In this document: positions 57,787-64,000 of the stretch, piece by piece
Layout of the letters: each line of letters opens with the position of its first letter
Numbering within the stretch: position 1 is the first letter of the stretch
Assembly (NCBI RefSeq): GCF_014650995.1
Contig: NZ_BMWA01000033.1
Coordinates: 1 to 64,000 of the forward strand
Length of the DNA: 64,000 bases
Origin: Streptomyces viridiviolaceus
GTDB lineage: Bacteria > Actinomycetota > Actinomycetes > Streptomycetales > Streptomycetaceae
Direction: 5' to 3'
The notes under the pieces: model-generated
Seen by the model: the letters and a program-made list of their open reading frames with translations, nothing else
Databases searched by the model: none
What the model was told of the DNA's origin: nothing
Program-made: the position numbers and the translations under genes

Positions 57787-59268
57787 TCAGGGGGTCTGGG
57801 GGGCGGGGTCCGCGAAAGGCGGTTCGGGGGCGGCGGCCAGTTCGCCGAGCCGGATGGGCTGGGCGATCGGACGCCGGTGGGGCACGGGTGCCGGGAGGCC
57901 CTCGACCGGGCGGCCGGCGGGCTCGTCCGACAGGCGGGCGTTCAGTTCGGCGACCGTGGGGCCGCAGACACGGGCCTGGCAGGGGCCGAGACCGGCCCTG
58001 GTCTCCAGCTTGGCGACCCGTGTCGCGGTGCTCGCCCGGTCGGCGGCCGCCCGGCGGATCGAGGCGTAGTCGGCCTCCTCGCAGCGGCAGACGACGGTCT
58101 CGGGGCGCAGCCACGCGGGCCAGGCCGCACCGATCGGGTGCGCCCGGGCCAGCCGTTCGGCGAACGCGCGGCCCTGGTCACGGCTGCGGCGCAGCGCGCG
58201 CAGAGCGGCGGTGCCCCGGTGGCCGCCCGCGGCGGTCCATCCGGCGAGCGCGCCCTCCGCCCGTGCGGCCGGGGCGCCCGCGATGCCGGTGATCTCGCCG
58301 GCCGCGTACACGCCGGGGCAACTGGTGGCCTGGTCGTCGTCGACGGCCACGAACTCGCCGCCCGGCGTGGTGCGCAGGGCGCATCCGGCGGCCACCGGCA
58401 GCTCCAGTTGCGGGCTGAAGCCGTGCGTGACGCACACCGCGTCGACCGCGACCGTGTGCTCGCTGCCCGGCACCACCGACCAGTCCGCGCGCAGCCGTGC
58501 GGTGACGGCCTCCTCGACCCGCCCGTCACCGCGCGCCTCGATCACGGTGCGGCCGAGGCGGTAGGGCACCCGGTGGCGGAGCAACAAGGCGGTGTACTCG
58601 GCGAGTTCACCGCCTTTGCCGACCTGCGCCGCGAGCTCCCACGGGCGCCGCGACCAGCCGCGGGCCACCGTGCGCGGCGTGTTGGCCTCCAGCACCTCCA
58701 GCACCTGGGAGCCGGCCTCCAGCAGCGAGGCGGCCACCGGGAGCAGGAACGGTCCGGTACCCGCGACCACCACGCGGTCGCCGACCACGACCCGCTCCCC
58801 CTTGGCGAGCGCCTGGGCCGCACCGGCGGTGAACACACCGGGCAACTCCCAGCCTGGGAAGGGCAGTACGCGGTCGTGCGCACCGACGGCGAGCACCAGC
58901 GCATCGGGATCCAGCGTCGTACGGCGCCGGCCGCCGCCGTCGGCCGGCCCGCGCAGCACATGGACGCGCGGCGGTCCGGGGTGCCCGGGATCCGGGCGCT
59001 CCAGGGCCCACACCGATGTCTCGGACCACCAGGCGCAGCGGGAGTGGGCGAGCACCCGGCGACGGCGCCGGTCGAAGGCCTGCCAGCCGTGCTGCAGGAC
59101 CTCCGGGCGGGCGGCGTCGTACGCCTCGGGCAGCATCCGGTGGTACTGGCCGCCGGGCCGGTCCGCCGAGTCGATCAGCGTCACCCGGGCACCGGCGCCC
59201 AGCGCGGCCTCCGCGGCGGCGAGGCCCGCGGGCCCCGCGCCGACGACCACGACATGACGGTGTGTCAT
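57787..59268 (-). CDS. D-hydroxyproline dehydrogenase, alpha subunit (NAD(P)-type FAD protein with Fe-S binding end)
   Basis: The 493-residue protein has an FAD-binding N-terminus VVVVGAGPAGLAAAEAALGA, ADRPGGQYHRMLPEAY, a second nucleotide loop region VVVAGTGPFLLPVAASLLEA, and GVYAAGEITGIAGAPAARAE. Its C-terminal part VVCRCEEADYASIRRAA and LGPCQARVCGPTVAEL carries four cysteines (C-x-C ... C-x4-C) of the BFD-like type. It resembles HcnB/OoxA, one of three subunits of opine, cyanide-producing and D-hydroxyproline dehydrogenases. It overlaps the small subunit gene by 4 bases. Confidence 0.9.
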   Translation of the reverse strand: MTHRHVVVVGAGPAGLAAAEAALGAGARVTLIDSADRPGGQYHRMLPEAYDAARPEVLQHGWQAFDRRRRRVLAHSRCAWWSETSVWALERPDPGHPGPPRVHVLRGPADGGGRRRTTLDPDALVLAVGAHDRVLPFPGWELPGVFTAGAAQALAKGERVVVGDRVVVAGTGPFLLPVAASLLEAGSQVLEVLEANTPRTVARGWSRRPWELAAQVGKGGELAEYTALLLRHRVPYRLGRTVIEARGDGRVEEAVTARLRADWSVVPGSEHTVAVDAVCVTHGFSPQLELPVAAGCALRTTPGGEFVAVDDDQATSCPGVYAAGEITGIAGAPAARAEGALAGWTAAGGHRGTAALRALRRSRDQGRAFAERLARAHPIGAAWPAWLRPETVVCRCEEADYASIRRAAADRASTATRVAKLETRAGLGPCQARVCGPTVAELNARLSDEPAGRPVEGLPAPVPHRRPIAQPIRLGELAAAPEPPFADPAPQTP

Positions 59269-59807
59269 CGCTCCTCCGTTGCGGACGGATCGGACGTCTC
59301 CCGGTCGACCGGTGCCGGGCTTTGGCCGGTCTCCCGGTACGGCTCCGGCACGGTTTCCGGTTCGGGCGTGGCTTCCGGTTCGGGCGCGGCTTCCGGCTCG
59401 GGGGAAGCTTCCGGCTCGGGGGAAGCTTCCGGTGACGGCACGGTCTCCGACTCCGGCTCCGCCTCCGGCGAGACCTCCGGCTCCGCTTCCCTCGACAGGT
59501 CCGGCACCGGCTCACGGGTCTGGGTGGTCACCACGTCGCCGTCACGCGCCCGTCGGCGGCAGGCCCGTACGTCGCGCTCGTCGCCCACGGTCACCAGACA
59601 GTCGAAGCAGACGCCGATCCCGCAGAACACCCCGCGGGGAGCGCCGGAGCGTCCCCGGCGCCAGGCCAGGCGGTCGGCGGCGAGCAGGACGCCCGCGATG
59701 GTCTGGCCCGCGATGCCGTCGACGGGTTCGCCGTCGACGGTGATCCGCAGCGGCCGGTCCTGCCGCCCGACGGCGTCGGACTCGGCGCGGACACGTCTGG
59801 GGCTCAT
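59265..59807 (-). CDS. D-hydroxyproline dehydrogenase, 2Fe-2S small subunit with a Pro/Glu repeat tail
   Basis: The first about 100 of 180 residues are a HcnA-like [2Fe-2S] domain: LRITVDGEPVDGIAGQTIAG and GVFCGIGVCFDCLVTVGDER with Cys62, Cys67, Cys70 and, after DVRA, Cys83. Homologues stop near here. This one continues for about 75 residues of low-complexity sequence (from about 106): EAEPEVSPEAEPESETVP, then SPEASPEPEASPEPEAAPEP and EATPEPETVPEP units, acidic and proline-rich, followed by a short disordered end. The tail is encoded by near-repeats GAAGCTTCCGGCTCG in the plus sequence near 59400. It likely is disordered and may contact the other subunits or membrane proteins, or be non-essential expansion. 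Confidence 0.88.
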   Translation of the reverse strand: MSPRRVRAESDAVGRQDRPLRITVDGEPVDGIAGQTIAGVLLAADRLAWRRGRSGAPRGVFCGIGVCFDCLVTVGDERDVRACRRRARDGDVVTTQTREPVPDLSREAEPEVSPEAEPESETVPSPEASPEPEASPEPEAAPEPEATPEPETVPEPYRETGQSPAPVDRETSDPSATEER

Positions 59808-61006
59808 GCCGTCTCCTCACTCACAGGGAGGTGTGCGCCCTCGCCGAGCACGGCCGGACGGTCCACCCGGAAATGGGTGGCGTCCATGACCGCCGGCTCG
59901 CCGAGCATCAGATTCCGCAGCAGTCGTCCGGTGCCCACCGACAGACCGATCCCGGCGCCCTCGTGACCGCCCGCGTGCCAGAGGCCCTCCAGCCGCGGGT
60001 CGGCGCCGATGACCGGCAGATGGTCGGGGACGTACGGCCGGAACCCGCCGTACGCACGCGTCACCGGCACGCCGGCCAGCGTCGGGAACAGCCGCAGCGC
60101 CTTCGCGGCGACGGCCGACAGCACCTCGGGGCGCAGCCGGTCGTCGAACCCGACCCGGCGGCGTGAGGAGCCGATCAGTACGCTGCCGCCGCGGGTGGAC
60201 TCCACGACCGCGGACGTCTGCAGATCCTCTGCGCTGCTGCCGACCGCGCCCACGTAGTCCGCGTCGTAGACCTTGTGGAAGACCGTCGGCGGCAGCGGCG
60301 TCGTCACCAGGACGTCGCCGCGCCGGGGCCGTACGTCGACCGGAGCGCCGAGGCGGGCGGACAGTTCGCCGGCCCAGGGACCCGCGGTGTCGACGAACCA
60401 GTCGGCCTCCACCGGGCCGGTCGAGGTGCGGACCGCGGTGATCCGTCCCCCGCGGGTGACCGCGCCGAGCACCTCGCAGCCCGTCCGCAGTCTCGCGCCG
60501 GCCGCGAGCGCGTCGCCGAGCAGCGCGGCGGCCGCTCCGGCGGGCTGCACCTGGGCGTCCTCGGGGTAGAGCAGGGCGGCGGTGTGCTCCCGGGTGACAT
60601 GGGGCTCGGCCTTCGCGAGCTCGTCGGCGTCCATCACCTCGGCGCGTACCCCCGCCGCGCGCTGGTCGGCGGCGAAGCGGGTCAGCTCCCGGGCGCCGGC
60701 GTCGGTCGTCGCGACGACGATGCCGCCCTTGGGCTCCCATTCCACGGCCTGCGCAGCGTGCGCGGACCGCTCGGCGACCCGAGCGAGCACCTCGGGCCAC
60801 AACGCCCGGGAGATCCGGGCGAGTTCCAGCTCCGGTCCCGGTCCCTTGTCGGAGACGAGCACGTTGCCCTCGCCGTGGGCCGTGGTCGCCGATGCGGCCG
60901 CGCCGCGCTCGACGACCGTCACCTCGAGTCCGGCCAGGGCCAGCTCGCGAGCGCAGGCGGCACCGATGATCCCGGCGCCCAGCACCGCAACCCGCGTTCC
61001 GTACAT
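59804..61006 (-). CDS. D-hydroxyproline dehydrogenase, beta subunit (DAO-type FAD oxidoreductase)
   Basis: The 400-residue protein is a D-amino-acid-oxidase-fold FAD enzyme: VAVLGAGIIGAACARELALA (dinucleotide loop), VVERGAAASATTAHGEGNVL, DWFVDTAGPWAGELSARLG and the C-terminal GLWHAGGHEGAGIGLSVGTG. This is the catalytic subunit of heterotrimeric dehydrogenases of the HcnC/OoxB type; it oxidises the cis-4-hydroxy-D-proline C-N bond. First gene of the operon; the start lies just behind a palindromic site at 61018-61035. GAGGAGGGTTCG precedes the ATG. Confidence 0.92.
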   Translation of the reverse strand: MYGTRVAVLGAGIIGAACARELALAGLEVTVVERGAAASATTAHGEGNVLVSDKGPGPELELARISRALWPEVLARVAERSAHAAQAVEWEPKGGIVVATTDAGARELTRFAADQRAAGVRAEVMDADELAKAEPHVTREHTAALLYPEDAQVQPAGAAAALLGDALAAGARLRTGCEVLGAVTRGGRITAVRTSTGPVEADWFVDTAGPWAGELSARLGAPVDVRPRRGDVLVTTPLPPTVFHKVYDADYVGAVGSSAEDLQTSAVVESTRGGSVLIGSSRRRVGFDDRLRPEVLSAVAAKALRLFPTLAGVPVTRAYGGFRPYVPDHLPVIGADPRLEGLWHAGGHEGAGIGLSVGTGRLLRNLMLGEPAVMDATHFRVDRPAVLGEGAHLPVSEETA

Positions 61007-61017
61007 CGAACCCTCCT

Positions 61018-61035
61018 CGTTCGTTAAACCGAACG
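61018..61035. promoter_or_regulatory. Operator of the hydroxyproline operon
   Basis: CGTTCG, six bases (TTAAAC), CGAACG, 12 bases upstream of the first dehydrogenase gene. The same pattern lies before the XRE-cupin regulator gene (61775-61792). Confidence 0.75.
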
Positions 61036-61135
61036 CCAGGAAACGTACGACGGTGTTCAGGACGTGTCAACGGTCACGTGACATCGATTGCCCTCGGCCG
61101 CCGCGGGGCTCTTCCCGGTCGCCGCCGCTGCGGCG

Positions 61136-61750
61136 TCAGTCCTCCGTCGAGGACGGGGTGCCGGGGGCCGCGTCCGACAGGTGCAGGCGCTGGTCCGCTC
61201 GGTACTGCAGCAGCAGCACCGAGCGGACGGCCTCGTCGGGCGCCGTGTAGCTGTGCGGGAGGGAGGCGTCGAAACCTACGTAGTCACCCGGCCCCAGTTC
61301 GACCTCCTGCCCCTCCACCTGCACGTGCAGCCGGCCGGCCTGCACGATGGTGTGCTCGGTCCCCACATGCCCGAGGGACTCCTGCCGGCAGCCGGCCCGT
61401 ACTTCCTGGTCGAAGAGCTCGAAGACGGCATCGCCGGACTCGATCCGCTGCAGGGGGCGCAGGTCCACGCCCTCGCCGCTGAGCACCTCGGCCTCTTTGG
61501 CACGCACCACCGTGAGCCCGCTGGTGGGCCGGGCGTCCAACAGGTCGGAGATGGGCACCTCCAGTACGCGGGAGAGGCTGAACACCGTCTCGATCGTCGG
61601 ATTTCCGGCCCCCGACTCCAACTGCGACAGCGTCGCCTTGCCGATCTTCGAGCGCCGGGACAGTTCGGAGATCGACAGCCCCCGCTCGGTCCGGACGCGC
61701 CGGAGATTGGCGGCCAGCATGTCTCTGACCGAGCCCTCGGAGACGCTCAC
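61136..61750 (-). CDS. XRE-family regulator with cupin domain
   Basis: I prefer the GTG at 61750 because AAGGGGGAG lies 5 bases upstream; the ATG at 61804 would add 18 residues. The 204-residue protein has an N-terminal XRE HTH (ERGLSISELSRRSKIGKATL, SQLESGAGNPTIETV) and a C-terminal cupin (VGTEHTIVQAGRLHVQVEGQ, EVELGPGDYVGFDASLPHSY). Regulators of this type control amino acid catabolism in many actinomycetes. It sits divergently in function next to the hydroxyproline operon, sharing an operator-like dyad with it, so it is probably its regulator and self-regulated. Confidence 0.92.
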   Translation of the reverse strand: MSVSEGSVRDMLAANLRRVRTERGLSISELSRRSKIGKATLSQLESGAGNPTIETVFSLSRVLEVPISDLLDARPTSGLTVVRAKEAEVLSGEGVDLRPLQRIESGDAVFELFDQEVRAGCRQESLGHVGTEHTIVQAGRLHVQVEGQEVELGPGDYVGFDASLPHSYTAPDEAVRSVLLLQYRADQRLHLSDAAPGTPSSTED

Positions 61751-61774
61751 GTTCTCCCCCTTCACTTCTGCTTG

Positions 61775-61792
61775 CGTTCGATATACCGTACG
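61775..61792. promoter_or_regulatory. Operator upstream of the XRE-cupin gene
   Basis: CGTTCG, six bases (ATATAC), CGTACG: same spacing as the dyad at 61018-61035 with one base change in the right arm. Confidence 0.7.
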
Positions 61793-62068
61793 GCCATTCG
61801 TCATGTCCGTTCGCTATCCCGATCAGGATCGGGCCTCGTCTTGCGCTATTGCAAGAAGACGGCAGCACAGGAAGTCAGCAGTTCCTCGGAGGAGGAGCCC
61901 CGCTCCCCCCGCGAGTCGCCCGGTGGCCCGGCGGGCGACTCGCGGTGGGGTCGATTGCGGCCGGTTCGGCGACGAGCGGTCCGATCACTTCCGCCTGGCA
62001 ACCGGCCGCATCACGCCGGGCGACCAGCCCAGCTCACTCCTGCGGCTCCTGACCCATGCCCGCCGCTC

Positions 62069-62350
62069 ATGGCCGACCTCGCGGCCCGCCGCGTGCTGCT
62101 CCAGAAGTGTGAACTGGGCCTGCTGGACGAGGACTGGACCGCCGGGGCGCCCGGCGGGACCGGCCCGGTCGACCTGGACTCCCCCGCCAATGGCGCCCTG
62201 GCCCGCCGCCTGGCCGAGGAGTCGGTGGTCCTCCTGGACAACCCCGACGGCCTGCTGCCGCTCGCCCCCGACACCCGCATCGCCGTGGTCGGGCCCCGGG
62301 CCTGGCCGGCTACCGGCCTTGGTCGGCCGCTCGCGGATCTGGTCACCGGG
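62069..62350 (+). pseudogene. Fragment of a family 3 glycoside hydrolase
   Basis: Plus strand reads MADLAARRVLLQKCELGLLD, PVDLDSPANGALARRLAEES and VVLLDNPDGLLPLAPDTRIA plus VVGPRA, the linker between the two domains of GH3 beta-glucosidases/xylosidases (V-L-x-x-K-x-x-L-G-L; E-S-x-V-L-L-x-N). Both catalytic parts are absent. Confidence 0.7.
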
Positions 62351-62407
62351 GCAGGGTCGAGAAATCGGCTCGGTTCCGCTCGGTCGCGGTACCGGGAGGA
62401 GGCGGCA

Positions 62408-62726
62408 ATGCTTCGGACGCGGCTGTGCCTGCACCACCACTTCGGCCGCGTCCTCGACCTGCCCCGCGAGGAGAAGGACCGGTTCGCCAGTCCCACCGGC
62501 CACCCCTACCGAGGCCGGCGCCAGTGGCCCGACGACTTCGGACGGCTGGAACTGGAGCGGTCCAACATCGGGCAGTACGACGACGTCCGCGCCGCCGAGG
62601 CCGCGGGGCTCTCACCGCGGCACGCCCCGCGACCCACCGCTACCAGGACGCGTTCGTCGGCGTCGCCGGCGTGTCCTCGCCCTGTACGCGCGCGTGCTCG
62701 GTCTCCTCACGGACAGCTACCCGTGA
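62408..62726 (+). pseudogene. 2OG-Fe(II) oxygenase (IPNS-like) fragment
   Basis: After an AGGAGG-containing stretch the frame reads FGRVLDLPREEKDRFASPTG, HPYRGRRQWPDDFGRLELER, the N-terminal region of isopenicillin-N-synthase-like dioxygenases, then breaks; another frame gives RVLALYARVLGLLTDSYP, a later helix of the same family. The jelly-roll with the iron ligands (H-x-D...H) is missing. Confidence 0.6.
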
Positions 62727-62868
62727 GAGCGTCCCCACCGTTTCCGTGATTGTCGGCGTACGCCCTGATTCCCCCAGCTGCATGCGGATGAACGTCCCCA
62801 GCTGTGCTCGCGGGTCGGGCATGGCGGACTCTGGTCGAGAGCGAGACGCTGCCCGGGACACCCGAACG

Positions 62869-63249
62869 ATGAGACAGGGCATGGCGGCCGGATCGGTGGT
62901 CCAAGGCTGGGACGGCCCTTGGTACCGGATTCGTGGGGACGTCTCCGAGGCGTCGTTCCTGCCCAGTGAGGGCGAGTACTTGGACACGGCGGTCTGCAAC
63001 GTCGATGTCTTTGTGGCTCTGAAGGACGGATCTCGCTGGTCCGAGACCATGTTCACCGTCGCGGAAGTCGAGCGCCCGATGAGACTCTGGACGGAGAGCG
63101 ACGAACCTCTCGAAGGCCGGTACTTCTGGGTCTCGGACGGCCTGATCGTCCGGGATCCCGGCGTCGACAACATGGCCGACGTAATCACCGGGCTGATCGA
63201 GAACGGCGAGTTCTCCGAGATCTTTCAGCGGCTCATCGACGACCGATGA
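62869..63249 (+). CDS. Hypothetical protein of about 126 residues
   Basis: The product has a mixed composition and many acidic residues: GWDGPWYRIRGDVSEASFLP, EYLDTAVCNVDVFVALKDGS, then VERPMRLWTESDEPLEGRYF and the C-terminal ADVITGLIENGEFSEIFQRL. It looks like a compact alpha/beta protein of the kind seen among immunity proteins, but I cannot name a family. Start uncertain: ATGs at 62821, 62869 and 62881 are all possible. The 2OG-oxygenase relic lies just before it. Confidence 0.7.
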   Translation: MRQGMAAGSVVQGWDGPWYRIRGDVSEASFLPSEGEYLDTAVCNVDVFVALKDGSRWSETMFTVAEVERPMRLWTESDEPLEGRYFWVSDGLIVRDPGVDNMADVITGLIENGEFSEIFQRLIDDR

Positions 63250-63379
63250 ACCCGGCCGACCTGGGCAACGTGGGCTGTCAGGCCACGTCGGTGTCCCGCT
63301 CGAAGGCTTTCAGCCGGTTCTTGAGCCGTACTGAACTTGTTGAATGGAACCTGACTGGAGCGGCTTGTGCGATCCCCGC

Positions 63380-63685
63380 TCACCCGCGGCCTGCGCCGGG
63401 GATGGCGAGTTCACGGCCACGGTAGAAGCCTTCCCGCTCCTCCACGACATACGAAGCCATGGCGGCACGCCGCTGCGTCTCCGACTCCGAGGCCCGCCAG
63501 GAGTCGCACGCCTCTTCGGAGTCCCAGAAGGACACACCGGTGATCTCCTGTTCGTCCTGGGACCAGTACGCGAAGGCACGGTGCATGCCCTCCGGGTGGG
63601 TGGCCGGCCGCCACGCGTTCTCGAAATCATTGAGGGTGCCCGGCCGAATGCGGCGCGTCGTTACCCAGACGAAGTGTTCCTTCAT
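63380..63685 (-). CDS. Antibiotic-biosynthesis-monooxygenase-like (ABM) protein
   Basis: The 101-residue protein from the ATG at 63685 (GGAGG 6 bases upstream) has a dimeric alpha/beta barrel (ABM-type) pattern: HFVWVTTRRIRPGTLNDFEN (strand and helix), AFAYWSQDEQEITGVSFWDS and AMASYVVEEREGFYRGRELA. Members include monooxygenases and many with unknown role. Between its 3' end and the previous gene the stretch 63250-63379 has no gene. Confidence 0.8.
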   Translation of the reverse strand: MKEHFVWVTTRRIRPGTLNDFENAWRPATHPEGMHRAFAYWSQDEQEITGVSFWDSEEACDSWRASESETQRRAAMASYVVEEREGFYRGRELAIPGAGRG

Positions 63686-63852
63686 ACCAGCCTCCTCCGC
63701 TACGTCGGTCAGGCTTGTCGGTGCCCATGCGACCACGGTAGATCCGCAGCACCGATTGCGCCCGCGCGGCGATCTCACCTGCTACTGAGAACCCGGCACG
63801 CAAGACAGGACATGATGGATGTATGCCGACCATCAGGGAGGAGAAGCGCGAA

Positions 63853-64000
63853 ATGTATGAAACCCGCACTGGTGGTGCCGAGGGCGCGTCGGACGGCAAG
63901 TCACGGTTCGACGACATCTACGACCGTCCCGACCCCCGCGCGTACTTCCAGCGACTGGCCCCGCTGGGGTACGAGATCCCCCATCATGCCCAGCCGTTCT
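63853..64000 (+). CDS. Start of a gene cut by the window edge, perhaps a methyltransferase
   Basis: GGAGGAGAAG precedes the ATG at 63853. The first 49 codons read MYETRTGGAEGASDGKSRFD and DIYDRPDPRAYFQRLAPLGY then EIPHHAQPF. D-x-Y-D-R-P-D-P-R-x-Y-F followed by Y-x-I-P-H-H-A is, as I recall, the beginning of a streptomycete SAM-dependent methyltransferase group, but the fold-defining part is beyond the window. An ATG at 63823 is an alternative. Confidence 0.55.
   Translation, partial: MYETRTGGAEGASDGKSRFDDIYDRPDPRAYFQRLAPLGYEIPHHAQPF

Noticed and set aside
59340..59440. Considered as a minisatellite independent of coding
   Set aside because: The units keep the reading frame of the 2Fe-2S subunit gene and encode its Pro/Glu tail, so they are part of that gene.
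57877..59889. 670-codon plus-strand ORF with GSGEASGSG-like repeats
   Set aside because: It is antisense to the D-hydroxyproline dehydrogenase subunits; its repeat segment is only the complement of the Pro/Glu-coding repeats.

Overview
The window is very GC-rich and strongly GC3-biased, with frequent GTG starts and ATGA-coupled genes. It carries an SsgA-like sporulation protein, a STAS anti-sigma antagonist, many IclR/MarR/TetR/AraC regulators and relics of IS5, IS701 and IS481 elements. Together these point to Streptomyces or a close relative, and to an accessory part of the chromosome: functional operons alternate with decayed genes and transposase debris. No tRNA, rRNA or replication origin was seen.

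Region 1-14 kb is a patchwork. A DUF4291 gene, a methyltransferase-Nudix fusion, a small inverted cluster of CRISPR-like repeats and several IS5 transposase pieces surround the most unusual gene here, a 235-residue protein (3493-4200, minus). Its first half reads like histone H2A (helices 2-3) and its second half like H2B, including the H2B C-terminal helix. It lies between an N-terminal and a C-terminal piece of IS5-type transposase. Then come a decayed PhzF gene, an Old Yellow Enzyme (OYE) gene, a MarR regulator, a DoxX protein and a decayed second OYE; the two OYE loci and doxX share a TTGG-n-CGACCAA-like upstream motif. An IclR domain fused to a MarR domain in one chain closes this part.

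Region 14-19.5 kb is an IclR-controlled catabolic operon: MFS sugar-acid transporter, FAH-fold enzyme, KDG-type kinase, hexulose-phosphate synthase-like and phosphohexuloisomerase-like enzymes. Region 20-24 kb has a MarR regulator, a small secreted Asp/Arg/His-repeat protein and a flavin monooxygenase/flavin reductase pair. Region 24-29 kb holds a secreted PQQ sugar dehydrogenase and a compact pqqA-C-D-E-B operon, so cofactor and user enzyme are neighbours. A second small secreted His/Asp-rich protein at 29.6 kb shares a near-identical promoter-like element with the one at 21 kb.

Region 30-37 kb: SsgA-like protein, STAS protein, IclR regulator and a three-subunit molybdenum aldehyde dehydrogenase (paoABC type). 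Region 38-41 kb: folE, two small membrane proteins and a divergent regulator with a SufR-like cysteine-rich tail. Region 41-51 kb mixes transposase remnants with small intact genes: GNAT, AraC plus quinone reductase, TetR plus alpha/beta hydrolase with clear operators, an isochorismatase-fold hydrolase and YceI. Region 51-62 kb is a complete-looking trans-4-hydroxyproline catabolic cluster: aldehyde dehydrogenase, two transporters, epimerase, deaminase, heterotrimeric D-hydroxyproline dehydrogenase and XRE-cupin regulator, with a shared operator at the two promoters. The last 2 kb has fragments of GH3 and 2OG-oxygenase genes, two small genes and the start of a gene cut by the window edge.
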